Assembly (NCBI GenBank): GCA_905250885.1 | Contig: CAJNOQ010002011.1 | Coordinates: forward strand, 1 to 26,929 | Source of the DNA: Didymodactylos carnosus | Taxonomy: Eukaryota; Rotifera; Eurotatoria; Philodinida; Philodinidae | Reading direction: 5' to 3' | DNA: 26,929 nt | The notes under the pieces: model-generated | Seen by the model: only the letters and a program-made list of their open reading frames with translations | The model's database searches: none | What the model was told of the DNA's origin: nothing | Translations under genes and position numbers: made by a program | In this document: positions 20,724 to 26,929 of the stretch, piece by piece | Layout of the letters: every line of letters begins with the position of its first letter | How positions within the stretch are numbered: position 1 is the first letter of the stretch

Positions 20724-22334
20724 GACTTCGAAGCTAAAATATTGAATTGATAAACAGTTTTACAAGTGATACGCAATCTCACACAAGCAAGTCCCTTCCA
20801 TTAAAATATCAACGAAAAGACCGTTTCAATTATCGACGGCGACGGAAATTTTCTAATGAGTTAGCCTTATCCGAACTTTTCTTTTAGAGTTGTAAAAATC
20901 ACTAAGTTTCAGCGTTAACGATCTATTTTATCAATATTCTCATATTAAGCATAGATTTAAGTCAGCGTTTCTCTGTAATAATTTCTTATTGTTTATTCAT
21001 AGTGTTGAGGAAGAGAACTTTACACTACACAAAGGTTCTATTTATGTTCAAATTAGAAAAATACACAGTTAAGAGTTACTCTAGATTTTTCACGAAATGA
21101 CACTAAGATATTATGCAAGAATTCATTGAAACCTCGCTCTTATGTACATCTCACTCTGATTGGTTACATTTTGCACACCAATCAGATGTGTAAGAAATCA
21201 AATTAGAATAAGATGTGTTGTGAACGTGGTTTTTAAGCCTGTCAACGCATCTTATATAAAAACAAAATTTAGTGATTCAGCGTTTATATAGGTTTTATTG
21301 TGAGATGAGTGTAGTTTTAGGTGCTTAAAATGTTTTCATATAATCGCGCTAGACTAATGTTTCCCTTTTTAATCAACGAGAAGGTGTTCATTTATCTCCT
21401 ACTCTGTCGATTTTAGCCATAGACCAACTGATATTTAAGAGTGTATCGATATAACGCACAGCACTAGTGACATTTTCTCGTACCCGATGTGTTGAATTGT
21501 AAGTTTCAAATAAATGCTATGAAACTGAGTTCATCAAAGACATGAAATGTAATACAAAATAGGCTACTGGTATAACTTCAGTGCATTCAACATGAAACCA
21601 TTTGTGTATGAGTCACAGATTGTCATTAATATGAATTCACCACTGTTGGAAGTAAACCAGCAGACGGCAGTGAATGGCGAGCGAATTGGACTGACGAGAA
21701 CGTTTCGATGACACAGTAGATTCATGCATATCGATAAATAAAGAACAAGAATATAGAAAAGAAGTAGAGAGAAAGACGAAAGAGTTTAACGAGTAGAGAA
21801 TCAACAGTTGGTAAATCATGTATAAATCTGAAACGATAGAGGTATCGGAACAAATTGCCAATTGGAACAGTTTCAATGTGGAACAGATTAATCAAAAATG
21901 AGGAATATCAATGATGTTCGTCGCCAGAATTGGAGTTGGAGCCAGAAAATTTTCCCCAGATAGGCCAAAATTTTCAAAGTGAGGGACAGTCAGAGAGACG
22001 GATTTGCACGATGGATCAATCTTCAGATAAAGGACTATTCCTCGCTTTGGAGCAACCTTGTCTTCATCTGTTTATAATGTGCATCTACATGAAGAGACCT
22101 ATCTGGACTCTCCCTTAGATTCGAACATAATTGCAAAATAATTTCTATTGTTCACACGCTTTTTGCTGAAAAAATGTGTGAAACTATCAGTTCAGTTTTA
22201 TATACTGTTGAAATGCGAACGACCACGTGAACAGAAAAATGAATTAGATTCAGGACAATATAAGCTTTCGTTATTGACAGTGTATAATATTAGTTAAATT
22301 GTAGATCAAAAAAGATATTATTATATAACGAATA
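20724..22334. other. Divergent intergenic region, NMD3 / PSMC4
   Basis: A 1.6 kb spacer between two head-to-head housekeeping genes, so it should contain both promoters. I find no supportable gene; the open frames at 21637-21876 (minus) and 21930-22118 (plus) are unrecognised. An inverted pair of CCAAT boxes lies at 21156-21185. Confidence 0.5.
21156..21185. promoter_or_regulatory. Inverted pair of CCAAT boxes
   Basis: ctgattggt (21156-21164) and accaatcag (21177-21185) form an exact 9-bp inverted repeat separated by 12 bp. Each half contains an extended CCAAT word of the type bound by NF-Y. It lies between the NMD3 and PSMC4 starts, about 430 bp from the former and 1.15 kb from the latter. 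Function is inferred only. Confidence 0.35.
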
Positions 22335-24466
<2,132 letters not shown>

Positions 24467-25179
24467 GTAGTGTTTTCAACACAATCTTTCACTTCTTTTT
24501 TTCTGGTTGGTTTTTTCCGTTTTATTAAAAGAAGACAACAACACTAAATGAAATGTTTTTCTTGTTATTCTTTATTGTTGTTGTCTAAAAATTTAGATTT
24601 TTGTTAAAAAAATTAAAACTCAAACATTCTCAACGTTATTTTTATCATGATTAATCTTCAAAATTAAGATTTTTTTCATACTGTTTGTTTTCACAACTTT
24701 AATAATGAATATTAGAGTCTTTGTGTCTATTTAAACATAGAATTAACGTTACTTTTAGATGAAATCTGTTAAATTGAGATCAATATATCAAACGATTTTC
24801 GTCCATTGTTAATTCATCGAAATGCAGATTCTTCGTTTAGATTTGAACAAACAATACTCAAAAATACTTAATAATATCAAAAGAAAATACTCATTAATAA
24901 TTCTTTTATTTAGTTAAATTCGAATACATTTTGCTCATTATTATGACTGTATAAAAGAGAATCATTTGAATCGATAAATTTTGTGATGAATTAAATAAAG
25001 AACAATAATCGTATACAAATTATTCAATGAAATTAAAATTATTGTTATTAAAAAGAAGAGTCGTAAGAATTTCTGAAGCTACTACATGAGTTTATGCAAA
25101 GCTAGTAAAGTTTTATTTCAATTATCGTAACAAAATCTATTATCATTACAAAAATTACAACCAAATTGCTAAAAGAATT
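24467..25179. other. PSMC4 3' flank
   Basis: About 700 bp of AT-rich sequence after PSMC4, without a supportable gene. ATTAAA at 24524-24529, about 58 nt past the stop, may serve as poly(A) signal. The part from about 24510 to 24560 is repeated in decayed form near 26210-26256. Confidence 0.5.
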
Positions 25180-25989
25180 ACTACAGTCCTTTGGCATCAA
25201 ATTTAGGGTGGAAAATTTTGATTTTCTCAACCTTGTAGAATAACTTTTAAAGCGTCGTTCTAGGCTTCTAGGCTTAAAAGATGTAGAATTTTGTCTAGTA
25301 TTTAACGATATGCTTCGGTTAGAATATATCGTTATGCATTCTTTAAAACGTCCGAAATAGTTAACTCCTCCCAAAACTACCCTATTTTTATCTGAACAAG
25401 ATTTTTTCCACTATAAGACTATGGCTTCTTGAACCGAACATATTGACAGCAATTGCAAAGAATTTCTAATTTTCTGTTCTATAGAAACAAAATTTTTAAC
25501 TGGACTGTTACCTTTTAAATCTTATACAAAAAATATGCGTGTGTGCTTAGTTTTTCAAACTTTTCGTTTTTTGTGGAAATTTTTGAAAAATTTTCTAACG
25601 GAAATGTGGAGTTTTTCACCATAGGAAGGTTTAAGAAATAAAACGATAAAAGCTTTTTCGAAATTACAAATATGGAAATTTTCCAAAACTTTTACCATTT
25701 ATGGACAATTTTCAAACTCACGGATAGATCCTGCACCTCTGTCTAAGTGATAGAAAAACCCGCTTACAAAACAGACTACTTTTTGGGTGACAGTCATTTT
25801 TTTTTGACGGAGTTTACTATTTCGGACGTTTCAAAGAAAGCATGACGATATATTCTAACTGCAGCATATCATTGAATACTAGACAAAATTCTGCATCTTT
25901 TAAGCCTAGAACAAAGTTTTAGAAGTTATTCTACAAGGTTGAAAATATCAAAATTTTCCATCCAGAATCTGACGTTAAAGGACTGTAGT
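25180..25989. mobile_element. Fold-back element with ~190 bp inverted arms
   Basis: The left arm (about 25180-25378) and right arm (about 25798-25989) are inverted copies. They start with actacagtcc at the outer ends, share tagaattttgtctagtattt and tccgaaatag, and diverge by scattered substitutions and small indels. The central part (about 420 bp) is not part of the arms and has no recognisable coding region. Long arms with a short non-coding centre suggest a non-autonomous fold-back DNA element. No target site duplication is evident, and the divergence suggests an old insertion. Confidence 0.75.
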
Positions 25990-26105
25990 TCAAAAATATG
26001 ATATCGATTTCTATAACAGTTAGGAAGATATTACAAATTATACCATAGATTTAAGGATTAACTAATGAGAATCTATTTGTAACCCATATGATACAGTGGC
26101 ATGAT

Positions 26106-26256
26106 TAAAGGCTGGTGAGACTCATAAGGATGTTGTGAAAAAATATAAATAAAAGATATTGGATTTACAAATAATATAATATCTACAACACAAACATAAT
26201 ATTTTCCGTTTTATTCAAAGAGGAAAACAATAATGTTCAGTGAAATGTTTTTCTTT
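26106..26256 (+). pseudogene. Decayed partial duplicate of the PSMC4 3' end
   Basis: In order, this stretch holds aggctggt (the acceptor and first bases of the last PSMC4 exon) and a degraded version of the AYKNVVKK region (cataaggatgttgtgaaaaaa). Then come tataaataa, matching the final Tyr-Lys-stop, and a flank resembling the PSMC4 3' flank: ttttccgttttatt, then tgaaatgtttttctt. Against 24351-24560, parts of the exon are deleted. It lies about 1.7 kb from the intact exon in the same orientation, so it looks like a relic of a tandem duplication with the fold-back element between the copies. Confidence 0.65.
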
Positions 26257-26784
26257 TATTGTTTTCGTGTACTATATCCACTTTTGTAGAGGACATAAAA
26301 CATAAAACTAGTTTTCAGTGAAGATCTATCTGTAATAAAGAAGAATTAGATGTTTCGTTGTTGATTTCAAGAGATAAGTTCCTTTTTGAGATTTTTTTGT
26401 TTACGATATTTAAAACATACATATCAAGTATTATCATAATTATTTTACTGTATTGGTTAGTTATACAATCAGGCCAAGAAAGCGTAAAAACCTTTTCATT
26501 GTGGCTTGTTCATATTTTTCCAGTGAATGCTGTACTGTACTTAATGAGAGGATAATAGAGACCGTTTGAGTGTACTTGTTTAACTTTGTTTTCTTCATTA
26601 CGCATACTGAAGTGAAATTTTGTTAGCTGCGTTTCTTACTCAAGACAGCATCTACATGAATAATCTATATTTCGATTTTGAGCTTATTCTAAGATTTTCT
26701 TTTTACCAGTAGAGAAAAACCTGAACTGAATTATAGCTCAGCTTCTTCTAGTTGGATCTATATGAGATTTTATTTTTTTTCTAG
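26257..26784. other. Unassigned right-hand interval
   Basis: About 530 bp of AT-rich DNA. An open frame at 26358-26555 encodes a hydrophobic stretch but matches nothing I know. The interval ends in a T-rich run and TAG (to 26784) that resembles a 3' splice site for the open frame that follows. Confidence 0.4.
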
Positions 26785-26929
26785 ATTTAATCTGGGTTCT
26801 CGAAATGAAACCCAATAATTTAAATAAAAATCAGCACATTAGCGTTCTAAAACGTTTAAGTGGAGGTACAACTCGTCAGCAACACCAGGGTCGAACGTCG
26901 AATGTTAGTGATGCACGGGAACTATTAAT
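26785..26929 (+). CDS. Possible first coding exon of an unidentified gene, cut by window end
   Basis: From the ATG at 26805 the frame stays open to the end of the window (41 codons). It begins MKPNNLNKNQ and continues with a basic, polar stretch (LKRLSGGTTRQQHQGR) and SDARELL. Codon choice looks like that of the neighbouring genes. A polypyrimidine run and AG end at 26784, so the exon may begin at 26785, with the start codon either here or further upstream. The DAREL word recalls the DARE-type repeats in POLDIP3/SKAR-like RNA-binding proteins, but one short motif is not enough for a name. Confidence 0.35.

Noticed and set aside
21637..22118. Short frames on both strands upstream of PSMC4
   Set aside because: No family resemblance and no splice-site support; they probably lie in promoter or spacer DNA.

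Overview
The window looks like nuclear DNA of a small invertebrate animal. It is AT-rich, and its protein genes are split by many short GT-AG introns, mostly 50-110 bp. The proteins are plainly metazoan, including a vesicular GABA/glycine transporter, which implies a nervous system. Compact AT-rich genes, small non-autonomous inverted-repeat elements and a decayed copy of an essential housekeeping gene would suit a rotifer, perhaps a bdelloid with degenerate duplicated gene copies. That placement is inference; no taxonomic marker is present.

Layout, left to right. A MITE-like inverted-repeat element lies at 172-755. TMEM120 (906-4674, minus, 4 exons) follows; its third intron carries a 1.9 kb transposon-like insertion with long terminal inverted repeats. 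After a 2.2 kb divergent spacer comes a vesicular inhibitory amino acid transporter of the SLC32A1/VGAT type (6872-8733, plus, 4 exons). Next is a decayed eIF3e gene (9272-11569, minus) with a lost start codon, several stops and a frameshift. A 3.3 kb gene-poor stretch follows, with a near-perfect palindrome at 13202-13507. A secreted GH27 alpha-galactosidase with a ricin-type beta-trefoil placed inside it lies at 14843-16769 (plus, 4 exons). NMD3, the 60S ribosome export adaptor, occupies 17881-20723 (minus, 15 exons). PSMC4/Rpt3, a 26S proteasome ATPase, occupies 22335-24466 (plus, 12 exons). The right end holds an 0.8 kb fold-back element (25180-25989), a decayed duplicate of the PSMC4 3' end (about 26106-26256), and the possible start of another gene cut by the window edge.

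The genes are unrelated housekeeping or neuronal genes and form no operon or pathway. Exon joins were worked out by hand from GT/AG sites, reading phase and remembered family sequences. All five intact genes keep an open frame across every junction: TMEM120 504 aa, VGAT 494 aa, alpha-galactosidase 528 aa, NMD3 506 aa and PSMC4 419 aa. I found no tRNA, rRNA, CRISPR array or convincing retroelement coding region. Nothing here is clearly a new biological system. The points most worth following are the alpha-galactosidase domain arrangement, the eIF3e pseudogene, and the several unrelated inverted-repeat elements.
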